Numbered from the stretch's first letter, positions 35,408 through 45,410 are shown. The stretch is DNA of 64,000 nucleotides from Fusicatenibacter saccharivorans (GCF_015557635.1 NZ_JADNOP010000008.1:1-64000); one strand, 5' to 3'. Numbers and translations: made by a program. The notes: generated by a model from the letters alone, not told the origin.

Positions 35408-36385
35408 ATGAAGGGAAAGAAAAGAGTTATTATTCAAAATAACAGAGTTCATTATGAATTTGTGATAAAGCGTAATATTACAATCATCCAGGGGGATAGT
35501 GCATCAGGAAAAACAACACTGGTAAATATGATCCGGCAGGCAGAAAATTTAGGGGAGTCCAGCGGAATCAACGTTTCCTGTGAAGTACCGTGCAGAGTGC
35601 TGGAAGGTGTTAATTGGAAAATTATTTTGGAAAACAGCCGGGAAAGCATCTTTTTCATAGACGAGGAGAATTATTTTATAAAAACAGAAGAATTTGCTTC
35701 TGCCATACGGGGTTCAGAAAACTATTTTGTATTGATTACGAGAGAAAACTTATATAATTTGCCGTATAGTGTAGAAGAGATTTATGGATTGCATGTTTCC
35801 GGAAAATACAGAGATACCAGAAAAATATATCAGAAAATGTATCAGATCTATCCCAAAACAGCACGGCTTCCTGTTAGAGTACAAAAAATAATTACGGAAG
35901 ATTCCAATTCTGGGTATCAATTTTTTGAAAATGTATGTGCAGAAAGGAATATTACATGTGAAAGCGCTGGTGGAAAAACAAAAATACCGGAAATGATCGG
36001 CAAGGCAGGAACAGAAGAAACCTGTATTATTGCGGACGGTGCTGCAATTGGAGCAGAAATGAATCTTCTCAGCAATAAAATAGAGGAAAAACAGAACGTA
36101 CATTTATATTTACCGGAGTCTTTTGAATGGCTGATTTTAAATTCAGATCTTTTACAGGACAAAGAGGTTCGTAAAATTCTGGAAAATCCAGAAGATTATA
36201 TCGACAGCACAGAGTTTTTTAGCTGGGAACAATATTTTACAAAATTGCTGATTCAGAAAACAGAAGGAACATATTTGCAGTATAAAAAAGCAAAATTAAA
36301 TCCATCTTATTTGCAGGATAAAAATAAAAACAAAATACTGGAGAGTATACAAGGGATTCAGTGGAAAATAAAATCCTTAAAATAG
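35408..36385 (+). CDS. Small P-loop ATPase paired with DUF4869
   Basis: 325 residues. The Walker A motif is G29-DSASGKTT and a Walker B-like strand is SIFFID85EE. There is no ABC signature LSGGQ, no helicase motif and no GTPase NKxD, so it is a divergent P-loop NTPase; similar proteins have been loosely labelled translation initiation factor 2, which the sequence does not support. The C-terminal third (about 215-325) is helical and lysine-rich. Low GC and many ATA, AAA and TTA codons contrast with the surrounding genes and suggest acquired DNA. Co-transcribed with the DUF4869 gene. Confidence 0.7.
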   Translation: MKGKKRVIIQNNRVHYEFVIKRNITIIQGDSASGKTTLVNMIRQAENLGESSGINVSCEVPCRVLEGVNWKIILENSRESIFFIDEENYFIKTEEFASAIRGSENYFVLITRENLYNLPYSVEEIYGLHVSGKYRDTRKIYQKMYQIYPKTARLPVRVQKIITEDSNSGYQFFENVCAERNITCESAGGKTKIPEMIGKAGTEETCIIADGAAIGAEMNLLSNKIEEKQNVHLYLPESFEWLILNSDLLQDKEVRKILENPEDYIDSTEFFSWEQYFTKLLIQKTEGTYLQYKKAKLNPSYLQDKNKNKILESIQGIQWKIKSLK

Positions 36386-36415
36386 CAAAAATAATGAAAG
36401 AATAGAGAGAAGAAC

Positions 36416-37723
36416 ATGAACTATACAATTTATGACTATCTCGGCCTGTTTTTCTTTTACGCCTTCCTTGGATGGCTTCTGGAAACTTCTGTGGCCGCGA
36501 TCCGGAAAAAACATATGGTAAACAGAGGATTCTTAAATGGTCCGCTCTGCGCCATCTATGGAATCACAGCTGTCTTTATGACACGTTATCTGTATGAACT
36601 GCAGTCAAGCCCCGTCTTTTTGTTCCTTGGCTGTATGATTATCGCTACCGCAGTCGAGTGGCTGGCCGGTCACGCACTGGAACGTATTGGCCATGGCAAA
36701 TGGTGGGACTATTCCAATAAAAAATGGAACATGGACGGCTATATCTGCCTTCAGTATTCTGTACTATGGGGAATTTTAGGACTGCTTGCCATGAAAATCG
36801 GCAATCGCCTCTGCTTTACAGTTCTTCATTCAATTCCGGCCGGTTTCCTGCATATCACATCCTGGATTCTCTTTGGTATATTGATAGTAGATGCCGTCGG
36901 TTCCTATGCTGTTCTGCACCACATCACGAAAAAAATGCCGCGGATCAGCGCTATGAACGATCAGATCGACGCCTTCACCAGACGCCTTTCTGTCCGTGTT
37001 TACCGCTATCTGGAGCGTCGTGTGGAACGTGCCTATCCGGCCGTACAGCCAGTTTCGGAGAAAAAAGAGAAAACAGAAACCGGCGTATTTGCCGAAGGAT
37101 GCAGCTTTTACAAAATCGTTCTTCTCTTCATCATCGGCGCATTTTTGGGCGATATTACAGAAACCATATTCTGCCGCATCACCGCCGGTGTCTGGATGAG
37201 CCGCAGCAGCCTTGTCTGGGGCCCGTTCAGCATCGTCTGGGGCCTGGCCATCGCCCTCGCTACCTGGTTCCTCTACAACTACCGCGACCGCTCCGATGGA
37301 TTCCTGTTTGCCTTTGGTACCTTCCTCGGCGGAGCCTACGAATACATCTGCAGTGTGTTCACCGAAATCGTATTCGGAAAAGTCTTCTGGGACTACAGCG
37401 ACATTCCCTTCAACCTCGGAGGCCGTATCAACCTCCTGTACTGTTTCTTCTGGGGAATAGCCGCCGTCGTCTGGCTCAAAAAATTCTATCCTGTCATTTC
37501 GCGCTGGATTGAAAAAATCCCGATGAAATTCGGAGAAATCATCACTTGGATCCTGATCGTGTTCATGGTGGCCAACATGCTCGTATCTACCCTTGCTCTC
37601 GCCCGATACGACGAACGCGCCCACCAAAAGCCCGCAGCTAATGCCATCGAGCAGACCATAGATGCCCATTTCCCGGACGCCCGAATGGAAAAAATCTACC
37701 CCAATGCCAAAGCGATTAACTAG
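36416..37723 (+). CDS. Putative ABC transporter permease, tandem CmpB domains
   Basis: 435 residues, polytopic membrane protein with two copies of the CmpB-type domain (PF06541): residues about 5-185 (FFFYAFLGWLLETSVAAIRKK, FLNGPLCAIYG) and about 225-400 (FIIGAFLGDITETIFCRITAG, LVWGPFSIVWG). A basic linker (about 190-225) joins them. Despite the family name, no transported substrate is known and no ATPase subunit is adjacent. AGAGAAGA precedes the ATG. The base composition returns to that of the backbone after the AT-rich pair. Confidence 0.82.
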   Translation: MNYTIYDYLGLFFFYAFLGWLLETSVAAIRKKHMVNRGFLNGPLCAIYGITAVFMTRYLYELQSSPVFLFLGCMIIATAVEWLAGHALERIGHGKWWDYSNKKWNMDGYICLQYSVLWGILGLLAMKIGNRLCFTVLHSIPAGFLHITSWILFGILIVDAVGSYAVLHHITKKMPRISAMNDQIDAFTRRLSVRVYRYLERRVERAYPAVQPVSEKKEKTETGVFAEGCSFYKIVLLFIIGAFLGDITETIFCRITAGVWMSRSSLVWGPFSIVWGLAIALATWFLYNYRDRSDGFLFAFGTFLGGAYEYICSVFTEIVFGKVFWDYSDIPFNLGGRINLLYCFFWGIAAVVWLKKFYPVISRWIEKIPMKFGEIITWILIVFMVANMLVSTLALARYDERAHQKPAANAIEQTIDAHFPDARMEKIYPNAKAIN

Positions 37724-37745
37724 AATGTGTTAAAAAACATTTCCG

Positions 37746-37773
37746 TAGTCTGCACGCCCCAATTACAGACTAC
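37746..37773 (+). other. Hairpin after the CmpB gene
   Basis: GTAGTCTG and CAGACTAC pair across a 12-base loop, followed by AAAAAG rather than T. Possibly a weak terminator. Confidence 0.45.
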
Positions 37774-37859
37774 AAAAAGCCCTCTCCCGCCGTCATGCAA
37801 AGTCAGGCCCCGTTTCGACAGCTTTGGTCTGCGCGGTCCGTCACACCAAAAGAAAACCT

Positions 37860-37888
37860 TTGGCAACCCACCAAAAGTATGATATAAT
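37860..37888 (+). promoter_or_regulatory. Promoter of the SseB gene
   Basis: TTGGCA (37860-37865) and TATAAT (37883-37888) with a 17-base spacer. Confidence 0.82.
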
Positions 37889-37949
37889 GTCACATAGATA
37901 TTTTAGGGATACCATATCCTCTAAGAGCGAAGAAAGGACTCAACCACAA

Positions 37950-38915
37950 ATGACAGTAGACAACAGCTTCACAATGAAGAAATTTCAAAGCATGGAAATC
38001 ATCTATGTCACATTTTCCCAGATCACGAAACTCCCATACGTAGAGTGCGATCCGGAAACCTTTGACGATCAGGTATATATGTTTACCGAAGAAGAAGCAG
38101 CTAAAGAATTTGCAAAATCCTATGTAGAGAAGAATACCCCGCTGCTTACCGTAAAAGTACTGCGCAAGCAGATGCCGAACTTCTATATGGGCCTCTACGC
38201 AGAAGGTGTCAACATGGTCATCTTCCACGAAGGCGATCAGACCCGCCGCATCGAGCTGGAGCAGATCTTCCCGAAACCGGACATGGAAAAAATGAACAAA
38301 CAGCATCTTCCAGTCCTCAACCCTGGCGTACAGCTCACTGTAGTCTATTTCCTGCAGGAGCTCCGCAAACCAAACCAGAGAAGAGACGATGCCGAGCGCA
38401 TGCAGCACCTGCGTGAACTCGAAGAAGAAATGCTTGTCAACCTGATGCGAAGCAAATTCATCCTTGCTATCGACATCTCCCAGGTACAGGGCGAATTCGA
38501 TCCGGCCAACCCGGGACCGGATGTGCGCATCCCGTACATCAAAAACCAGAACGAAGAAATCTTCCAGCCATTGTTCTCCGATATCGGTGAATTCCAGAAA
38601 TTCCGTCCGGATCCGCAGGCAAAACTCCGGCTGGCAGCCATCCCGTTCCAGCACCTTCTGCCGTACCTGATGAAACAGGCCAAAGGCTTCGTCATCAACC
38701 CGTCCGGCTTCAACCTTCTGTTGACCAGAGAACAGCTCCAGAGAATCATGGGAGCCCAGGCGCAGAGCGTCCGCCCGAATCTCGAGGCGATGATGGCACA
38801 GGCTGCCGCAGCTCAGGCGCAGAGAAATGCGCAGAACAATGCTGCAAATGACGAAGTAAAAGATCATGTGGATGAGGCGGAAACTACCGACGCAGAAACA
38901 GACCACGAAGAATAA
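37950..38915 (+). CDS. SseB-family protein
   Basis: A 321-residue cytoplasmic protein with an SseB N-terminal-like domain (about 85-210, FILAIDISQ...VRIPYIKNQNEEIFQPLFSD) and the C-terminal IPFQHLLPYLMKQAKGFVINPSGFNLLL typical of SseB proteins in Firmicutes. SseB relatives have been linked to serine sensitivity and to secretion-associated regulation, but the biochemical role is unknown. A Glu/Ala/Gln-rich tail (about 280-321) is low complexity. The start is the ATG at 37950 after AAAGGA; 37824 would extend through the promoter. Confidence 0.8.
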   Translation: MTVDNSFTMKKFQSMEIIYVTFSQITKLPYVECDPETFDDQVYMFTEEEAAKEFAKSYVEKNTPLLTVKVLRKQMPNFYMGLYAEGVNMVIFHEGDQTRRIELEQIFPKPDMEKMNKQHLPVLNPGVQLTVVYFLQELRKPNQRRDDAERMQHLRELEEEMLVNLMRSKFILAIDISQVQGEFDPANPGPDVRIPYIKNQNEEIFQPLFSDIGEFQKFRPDPQAKLRLAAIPFQHLLPYLMKQAKGFVINPSGFNLLLTREQLQRIMGAQAQSVRPNLEAMMAQAAAAQAQRNAQNNAANDEVKDHVDEAETTDAETDHEE

Positions 38916-38929
38916 AAACCGACAGGGCC

Positions 38930-38968
38930 GCAGAAAATCCCAGTAAACGGGCACTGCGGTCCGTTTTT
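38930..38968 (+). terminator. Terminator after the SseB gene
   Basis: ACAGGGCCGCAG pairs with CTGCGGTCCGT, then TTTTG. Confidence 0.82.
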
Positions 38969-39023
38969 GACTGCATAAAACCGGAAATAACCGAGAAAAA
39001 CAACAAGAAAGGACACTTTTAAC

Positions 39024-41939
39024 ATGAACGCAGAACATTGCAAAGCCTACACCCTGCTGCAGGAACAGCAGATTGATGATATCCACGCACATGGCTACCT
39101 CCTTCGCCACAACAAAAGCGGAGCCCGCGTGCTGCTTCTCGAGACGGAGGATGACAACAAAGTATTCAACATTGCCTTCCGTACCCCGCCGGCCGACAGC
39201 ACCGGCGTAGCCCACATCCTCGAGCACAGCGTCCTCTGCGGCTCCCGCGAATTCCCGTTAAAGGATCCCTTCGTAGAACTCGTCAAAGGATCCCTGAACA
39301 CCTTCTTAAATGCTATGACCTACCCGGATAAAACCATGTACCCGGTAGCCAGCACCAACGATGCCGACTTCCAGAACCTGATGCATGTCTACATGGACGC
39401 CGTATTCTACCCGAACATTTACAAACACGACGAAATCTTCCGGCAGGAAGGCTGGAGCTATCATCTGGAAAGCGAAGACGGCCCGCTGACCTACAACGGT
39501 GTTGTATACAACGAGATGAAAGGAGCCTTCTCCTCCGCAGACGATGTCCTGGAGCGTGAAACATTCAACACCCTGTTCCCGGACACTCCGTACGGCGTAG
39601 AATCCGGCGGAGATCCGTCCTGCATCCCGAACCTGACCTACGAAAACTTCCTGAAATTCCATCAGACCTATTACCATCCGTCCAACAGCTATATCTACCT
39701 GTACGGAAACATGGATATGGAAGAAAAACTGGCATGGATGGATGAAAAATACCTGTCCCATTTTGATGCAAAAGAAGTAAAATCCGAAATTCCGTATCAG
39801 AAACCATTTGCAGAGACCCTCGACATTGTACACGAGTACCCGGTACTCGACGGCGATCCGCTTGAAAACAATGCGTACCTGTCCTACAACATGGTCATCG
39901 GCAGCGGTCTGGATGTAAAATTAAACGTGGCATTTTCTGTTCTGGAGTATGCACTCCTTGACGCACCGGGAGCCCCGGTCAAACAGGCACTCCTTGACGC
40001 ACACATCGGAAAAGATGTTTACGGCTCCTACGAGGACGGCATCCTGCAGCCATTCTTCTCCATCGTAGCCAAGAACGCCGATGAAAATGAGAAAGAAAAA
40101 TTCCTGTCCATCATCCGCGGCACCCTCAAGGATATCGTGAAAAACGGCATGGATCGGAAAGCCATCGAGGCAGGCATCAACTATTTCGAATTCCGTTTCC
40201 GTGAGGCGGACTTCTCCAGCTTCCCGAAGGGCCTGATGTACGGCATTGACGTCTTCGACAGCTGGCTGTATGACGAGAACAAACCGTTCGCCTACCTGCA
40301 GCAGCTTGCGATCTACGATGAGCTGAAAAAACTGGCAAAAGAAGGCTATTTCGAAAACCTGATCCAGACGTATCTGCTGGACAACACCCATGCCTCCATC
40401 GTGACCCTCATTCCAAAGACCGGTCTTGCCGCAGAAAATGATGCAAAGACCGCAGAAAAACTGCAGAAATACAAAGAGAGCCTGTCAAAAGAAGAGATCG
40501 AGAAAATCATTGCTGACACCAAAGAGCTGGCAGCATATCAGGAAGAAGAGGAGAGCGAGGAAGCACTCGAGACGATTCCGCTCCTGAAACGAAGCGATAT
40601 CAAACGTGAGTCTGTCAAACTTTACAATGACGAGCATGAAGTCGATGGAACGACGGTTCTTCATCACAACGTATTCACGAACGGCATCGGTTACTTAAGC
40701 TTGCTGTTTGATACGAAAAATGTGCCGAACGATCTGATCCCGTACATGGGCGTATTAAAATCCGTTCTCGGCTATGTGGACACCGAACACTACACCTACG
40801 GCGAACTGTTCAACGAGATCAATGCACAGACCGGCGGCATCAACTGCGGACTGCAGGTATTCCGCATTCCGGAAAATGATGACGACTGCCGCAGAATGTT
40901 CGGCATCCGCGCGAAATTCCTGTACGACAAACTGGATTTCGTCATGAAAATGATCGAGGAAATCCTGAATACCTCCCGCCTGGATGACGAGAAACGTCTT
41001 CACGAGATCATCTCCAGCATGAAATCCGGCCTGCAGAACCGCCTGTCTTCCGCCGGAAATGCAACGGCTGTGATGCGTGCAGCTTCCTATTACTCCCCGA
41101 TGAGCAATTTCCAGGACCGCATCGCAGGCATCGGCTTCTGCCAGCTCTTAAAAGATCTGGACGAGAACTTCGATGAGAAAAAAGCAGAACTGATTAAAAA
41201 TCTGCAGATCCTGATGAAATACATCTTCCGCAAAGAGAATCTGACCGTCTCCTATACCGCAGACGAGACAGGCTACGCACCGCTGGAAGAAAAAATCGCA
41301 GCATTCAAAGAGAATCTGTACACCGACGAAGTGGAGCCGGGCAGCATTGTGTATGACTTTGAACAGAAAAACGAAGCCTTCCAGACCTCCGGCCAGGTAC
41401 AGTACGTGGCACTCTGTGGAAACTTCGAGCGCGAAGGCTACGACTACACAGGAGCCCTGCGCATCCTGCGTGTCATGCTGAGCTATGACTATCTGTGGAT
41501 CAACATCCGTGTCAAAGGCGGCGCTTACGGCTGCGGCGGAGCTTTCGGAAGAGGCGGAAACGCGTGCATTTCTTCCTACCGTGACCCGAACGTCGGAAGA
41601 ACCCTTGAAGTATACCGCGGTATCGGCGATTACGTGCGCAATTTCGAGGCAGACGAGCGCCAGATGACCAAATACATCATCGGAACGATCAGCGAACTCG
41701 ACGTCCCGATGAACCCGTCCGCAAAAGGCCAGACCTCCGAGAGCGCATGGTTCAACGGCATCACCGAAGCAGACTTCCAGCAGGAGAGAGATCAGATCCT
41801 CGATGCAACCCTGTATGACATTCATGCACTGGCAGACCTTGTAGATGCAGCCCTAAAACAGAACAACATCTGCGTTGTCGGAAGCGAAGCAGCCATTCAG
41901 AAAGAGAAAGAACTGTTTAAGAACGTAGAGAACTTATAA
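39024..41939 (+). CDS. M16C zinc metallopeptidase (presequence-protease-like)
   Basis: A 971-residue insulinase-family peptidase of the M16C type (PreP/Cym1-like), with the inverted zinc motif H64-ILEH68 and the downstream glutamate region NEMKGAFSS. Two M16 halves (about 1-480 and 520-970) form the usual clamshell; the PF08367 linker with LSKEEIEKIIADTKEL lies at about 480-520. The second half has the R/Y substrate-binding pair in VKGGAYGCGG. It degrades short unfolded peptides inside the cell. AAGAAAGGA precedes the ATG. era starts 19 bases after the stop. Confidence 0.93.
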   Translation: MNAEHCKAYTLLQEQQIDDIHAHGYLLRHNKSGARVLLLETEDDNKVFNIAFRTPPADSTGVAHILEHSVLCGSREFPLKDPFVELVKGSLNTFLNAMTYPDKTMYPVASTNDADFQNLMHVYMDAVFYPNIYKHDEIFRQEGWSYHLESEDGPLTYNGVVYNEMKGAFSSADDVLERETFNTLFPDTPYGVESGGDPSCIPNLTYENFLKFHQTYYHPSNSYIYLYGNMDMEEKLAWMDEKYLSHFDAKEVKSEIPYQKPFAETLDIVHEYPVLDGDPLENNAYLSYNMVIGSGLDVKLNVAFSVLEYALLDAPGAPVKQALLDAHIGKDVYGSYEDGILQPFFSIVAKNADENEKEKFLSIIRGTLKDIVKNGMDRKAIEAGINYFEFRFREADFSSFPKGLMYGIDVFDSWLYDENKPFAYLQQLAIYDELKKLAKEGYFENLIQTYLLDNTHASIVTLIPKTGLAAENDAKTAEKLQKYKESLSKEEIEKIIADTKELAAYQEEEESEEALETIPLLKRSDIKRESVKLYNDEHEVDGTTVLHHNVFTNGIGYLSLLFDTKNVPNDLIPYMGVLKSVLGYVDTEHYTYGELFNEINAQTGGINCGLQVFRIPENDDDCRRMFGIRAKFLYDKLDFVMKMIEEILNTSRLDDEKRLHEIISSMKSGLQNRLSSAGNATAVMRAASYYSPMSNFQDRIAGIGFCQLLKDLDENFDEKKAELIKNLQILMKYIFRKENLTVSYTADETGYAPLEEKIAAFKENLYTDEVEPGSIVYDFEQKNEAFQTSGQVQYVALCGNFEREGYDYTGALRILRVMLSYDYLWINIRVKGGAYGCGGAFGRGGNACISSYRDPNVGRTLEVYRGIGDYVRNFEADERQMTKYIIGTISELDVPMNPSAKGQTSESAWFNGITEADFQQERDQILDATLYDIHALADLVDAALKQNNICVVGSEAAIQKEKELFKNVENL

Positions 41940-41958
41940 ATGAGGAGAAGAGACAGCA

Positions 41959-42876
41959 ATGGAAAACAATGCAAATTATAAATCCGGCTTTGTAGCCCTG
42001 ATCGGCCGTCCGAACGTGGGAAAATCCACGCTGATGAATCACCTGATCGGACAGAAGATTGCGATTACATCCAAGAAACCGCAGACCACCCGCAACCGCA
42101 TCCAGACCGTTTATACGTGTGACGAGGGACAGATCGTGTTCCTCGACACACCGGGTATCCACAAGGCGAAAAATAAGCTCGGCGAGTACATGGTCGATGT
42201 AGCCGAGAAAACGTTAAAAGAAGTCGATGTGATTCTCTGGCTGGTAGAGCCGAGCAACTTCATCGGAGCAGGAGAGCGCCATATCGCAGAGATCCTGGAG
42301 AAAGTCAATGCGCCGGTCATCCTCATTATCAACAAGACCGATACCGTGGAGAAAGATAAAATCCTGGAATTCATCGATACGTACCGCAAGCTGTTCCAGT
42401 TTGCCGAGATCATTCCGTGCTCGGCACTCCGTCATCAGAACACCGATGACATCATTCCGAGCATCTTCAAATATCTGCCGTACGGCCCGCAGTTCTACGA
42501 TGAGGACACCATCACCGATCAGCCGATGCGCCAGATCGTGGCTGAGATCATCCGCGAGAAAGCACTGTACGCCTTAAACGAAGAGATCCCGCATGGTATC
42601 GCCGTTGTGATCGACCAGATGAAAGACCGTCCGAACGGAAAAATCGTTGATATCGACGCGACCATCATCTGCGAGCGCGATTCCCACAAGGGCATCATCA
42701 TCGGAAAACAGGGCGCGATGCTTAAGAAGATCGGAAGCAACGCGCGGTATGAGCTGGAGCAGATGCTGGAGCAGAAAGTCAACCTGAAGCTCTGGGTCAA
42801 AGTCAAAAAAGACTGGCGCGACAGCGATTTCCTCGTGAAGAACTTCGGATATGATAAAAAGAAACTCGATTTATAA
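41959..42876 (+). CDS. era: GTPase Era
   Basis: A 305-residue GTPase required for maturation of the 30S subunit and 16S rRNA 3' end. The G motifs are G16-RPNVGKS, DTPG near 63, and NKTD near 126. The C-terminal KH domain contains GIIIGKQGAMLKKIGSNAR. It is probably co-transcribed with the M16C gene upstream and with recO 25 bases downstream; era-recO is a conserved order in Firmicutes. Confidence 0.97.
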   Translation: MENNANYKSGFVALIGRPNVGKSTLMNHLIGQKIAITSKKPQTTRNRIQTVYTCDEGQIVFLDTPGIHKAKNKLGEYMVDVAEKTLKEVDVILWLVEPSNFIGAGERHIAEILEKVNAPVILIINKTDTVEKDKILEFIDTYRKLFQFAEIIPCSALRHQNTDDIIPSIFKYLPYGPQFYDEDTITDQPMRQIVAEIIREKALYALNEEIPHGIAVVIDQMKDRPNGKIVDIDATIICERDSHKGIIIGKQGAMLKKIGSNARYELEQMLEQKVNLKLWVKVKKDWRDSDFLVKNFGYDKKKLDL

Positions 42877-42901
42877 TATTGCATTATAATAAGGAAGAAA
42901 C

Positions 42902-43645
42902 ATGCGAGAACCAATCAATGTAAGCGGAATGGTATTATCCGCCTCCCCGGTCGGAGAGTATGACAAGCGCGTCGTGATCCTGACCCGGGAGCTCGGCAAA
43001 ATCACTGCCTTCGCGCGCGGCGCCCGCCGCATGAAAAGCCCGCTGATGGCCGTCTCCAATCCGTTCGTCTTCGGCGAGTTTCAGGTCTACGAGGGCCGTG
43101 ACAGCTACACCCTCTCCAGCGCAAACATTAAAGAATACTTCCTCGACCTGGCGCAGATGCAGCCCGGCGTTTATTACGGCTTTTATTTTCTGGAACTGGC
43201 TGAATATTTCGGCCAGGAAGGAAACGATGAAACCCAGATGCTGAACCTTCTGTACGTGACGATGAACGCCATCCGTCGCGGAAAACAGGACCTCCGCCTG
43301 GTCCGGTGCATCTTCGAACTGCGGACGATCACGATCAGCGGAGAAGCACCGCAGATGTTCTCCTGCATGGAGTGCAGCACGAAAGAGAATCTGACCGTTT
43401 TCTCCCTGCGCGACAGCGCCATCTACTGCCCAAACTGTGGAAAAACCATCAGAGATCCATGGCCGCTGCAGCCGGGCACCGTGCTGGCATGCCGCTATAT
43501 CATTGCGGCACCGCTGGCGAAGCTGTATGGTTTTACTGTAAATGAAGAGATCCTGGACGAACTGGAACGATTGCTGCGTGCATATCTCCATCGCTATGTC
43601 GAAAAGAAGATGAAAACATTACAGATTCTGGATGTGATGAAATAA
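42902..43645 (+). CDS. recO: DNA repair protein RecO
   Basis: A 247-residue recombination mediator that loads RecA with RecR at gaps. The N-terminal OB fold (VSGMVLSASPVGEYDKRVVILTREL...) is followed by a helical domain and a zinc-binding site with CMEC and CPNC (about 155-185). AAGGAAGAAAC precedes the ATG. Last gene of the M16C-era-recO unit. Confidence 0.96.
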   Translation: MREPINVSGMVLSASPVGEYDKRVVILTRELGKITAFARGARRMKSPLMAVSNPFVFGEFQVYEGRDSYTLSSANIKEYFLDLAQMQPGVYYGFYFLELAEYFGQEGNDETQMLNLLYVTMNAIRRGKQDLRLVRCIFELRTITISGEAPQMFSCMECSTKENLTVFSLRDSAIYCPNCGKTIRDPWPLQPGTVLACRYIIAAPLAKLYGFTVNEEILDELERLLRAYLHRYVEKKMKTLQILDVMK

Positions 43646-43705
43646 TATAAAATGTAATAATTTGCAAAAATGTGAAATAATTATGTCCAAAAGTGTGTCC
43701 ACACC

Positions 43706-43734
43706 TTTACAAATAAGTAGAAATGGGATAGAAT
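43706..43734 (+). promoter_or_regulatory. Promoter of the sugar-phosphate transferase gene
   Basis: TTTACA (43706-43711) and TAGAAT (43729-43734) with a 17-base spacer, giving a leader of about 170 bases in which I see no clear structure. Confidence 0.72.
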
Positions 43735-43909
43735 ATTTGGAATAAAGAAAAAAATGGTTCTGTATTCGTCACAGAAGATATTACAAATGCATAGTACCAG
43801 AAAAAATGAGAAGGTTTTAGTGAAAATGGTAATATAAAAGCTAGAAAAACTATGCGAAACAAGAGAATGTTACGAGTACGGCGAAAAAAATACGACAGGG
43901 GAGAAAGGT

Positions 43910-45352
43910 ATGTACAAAAAATCATCCACAGGATGGCTGAAGCATCTGGATTTTATGGTTCTTGATATTATCTGTCTTCAGCTGGCTTTCGTCATGGGTT
44001 ATTTCTTAAGACATCACAGTTTTAAGCCATATGGAAGCCCAATTTACCGAAATGAGGCTATCGTATTCGCTCTGATCCAGCTGATGATCATGTTTTTTGA
44101 CGATTCCTTCAAAAACGTCATGAAGCGCGGATACCTCGTGGAAATCGGAATGACTGTAAAAAATATGGTATACATCATCGTTCTTGGTGTATTCTACCTG
44201 TTCCTGATTCAGGAGGGAGATCAGTTCTCCAGAGCAACCATTATGCTGACCGGTGCTCTGTACGGAATGCTTTCCTATCTGATGCGCATCGGATGGAAGG
44301 CTGTGGTAAAGAAACGCAGCAGCGGGGAACACAGCGGCCGTTCGCTTCTGATCATCACGACCGAAAAACAGTCACAGTCCGTTGTAAAGAGCATGCTGGA
44401 TTTCGATTACATCGGCGTTCGTCCGACTGGCGTTGTTCTCGTAGACCAGGACAGAACCGGACACAAAATCCACGGCGTACCGGTGGTATCGAACCTTGCA
44501 GATGCAGCTGAGTATGTCTGCCGTGAGTGGTTCGACGAAGTGCTGATCGTTCTGCCGGAAGGCAGAGAAATCCCGCAGAAAGTATTCGACGCATTCGCCG
44601 AGATGGGCATTACGATCCACGTAAAAATTGCGGACGTGAACGAAATGCAGGGAAAAAATCAGACTGTAGAGCGCATGGGCAACTATACCGTGGTCACCAC
44701 CTGCATCAATATGGCAAGCGCAGGACAGCTTGTGCTGAAACGAATCATGGACATCTGCGGCGGTCTTGCCGGATGTATTCTGACCGGAATCATCTTCCTG
44801 TTCGTTGCCCCTGCGATTTATATCAAGTCTCCGGGCCCGATCTTCTTCTCACAGTACCGTGTCGGAAAGAACGGAAGAAAATTCAAAATTTACAAGTTCC
44901 GTAGCATGTACATGGATGCGGAAGAGCGGAAAAAAGAACTGATGAAACAGAACCGCGTCAGCGATGGTCTGATGTTCAAAATGGAGAATGACCCGCGTGT
45001 CATCGGAAGCGAAAAAGGACCAGGCAAAGGAATCGGAAACTTTATCCGCAAAACCTCGCTGGATGAATTCCCGCAGTTCTTCAATGTGTTAAAAGGCGAC
45101 ATGAGCCTTGTAGGAACCCGTCCGCCGACAGTGGATGAGTGGGAGAAATATGAGCTCCATCACAGAGCAAGACTGGCAATCAAGCCGGGACTGACTGGTA
45201 TGTGGCAGGTAAGCGGACGAAGCGAGATTACAGATTTTGAAGAGGTTGTAAAACTGGATACGAAGTACATTTCAGAATGGTCCTTTATGCTGGATATTAA
45301 GATTTTGTTTAAAACTGTACTGATTGTATTAGGCCAGAAAGGTTCTATGTAA
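43910..45352 (+). CDS. Polyprenyl glycosylphosphotransferase (exopolysaccharide initiation)
   Basis: A 480-residue membrane enzyme that transfers a sugar-1-phosphate to undecaprenyl phosphate, starting a surface polysaccharide repeat. The N-terminal part has about four membrane helices (12-135), then a Rossmann-like CoA-binding-3 domain (about 140-250). The C-terminal catalytic domain (about 278-480) begins with KRIMDICGG, a membrane helix, and shows KFRSMYMDAE, RKTSLDEFPQFFNVL and GDMSLVGTRPP, as in WbaP/CpsE. Sugar specificity cannot be read. It stands alone, but functionally fits the flippase and choline genes downstream. Confidence 0.93.
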   Translation: MYKKSSTGWLKHLDFMVLDIICLQLAFVMGYFLRHHSFKPYGSPIYRNEAIVFALIQLMIMFFDDSFKNVMKRGYLVEIGMTVKNMVYIIVLGVFYLFLIQEGDQFSRATIMLTGALYGMLSYLMRIGWKAVVKKRSSGEHSGRSLLIITTEKQSQSVVKSMLDFDYIGVRPTGVVLVDQDRTGHKIHGVPVVSNLADAAEYVCREWFDEVLIVLPEGREIPQKVFDAFAEMGITIHVKIADVNEMQGKNQTVERMGNYTVVTTCINMASAGQLVLKRIMDICGGLAGCILTGIIFLFVAPAIYIKSPGPIFFSQYRVGKNGRKFKIYKFRSMYMDAEERKKELMKQNRVSDGLMFKMENDPRVIGSEKGPGKGIGNFIRKTSLDEFPQFFNVLKGDMSLVGTRPPTVDEWEKYELHHRARLAIKPGLTGMWQVSGRSEITDFEEVVKLDTKYISEWSFMLDIKILFKTVLIVLGQKGSM

Positions 45353-45375
45353 AAAAAATGAAAAATGGAGATATA

Positions 45376-45404
45376 TTGTAGTTTTGGGAGTAGTGTGGTA
45401 AAAT
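45376..45404 (+). promoter_or_regulatory. Candidate promoter of the terminated leader/sRNA
   Basis: TTGTAG (45376-45381) and TAAAAT (45399-45404) with a 17-base spacer. The -35 is weak. Confidence 0.4.
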
Positions 45405-45410
45405 AAAGGT

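Noticed and set aside
35408-36385. Translation initiation factor 2 or ABC ATPase
   Set aside because: It has no G-domain NKxD and no LSGGQ; only Walker A and a Walker B-like strand are visible.
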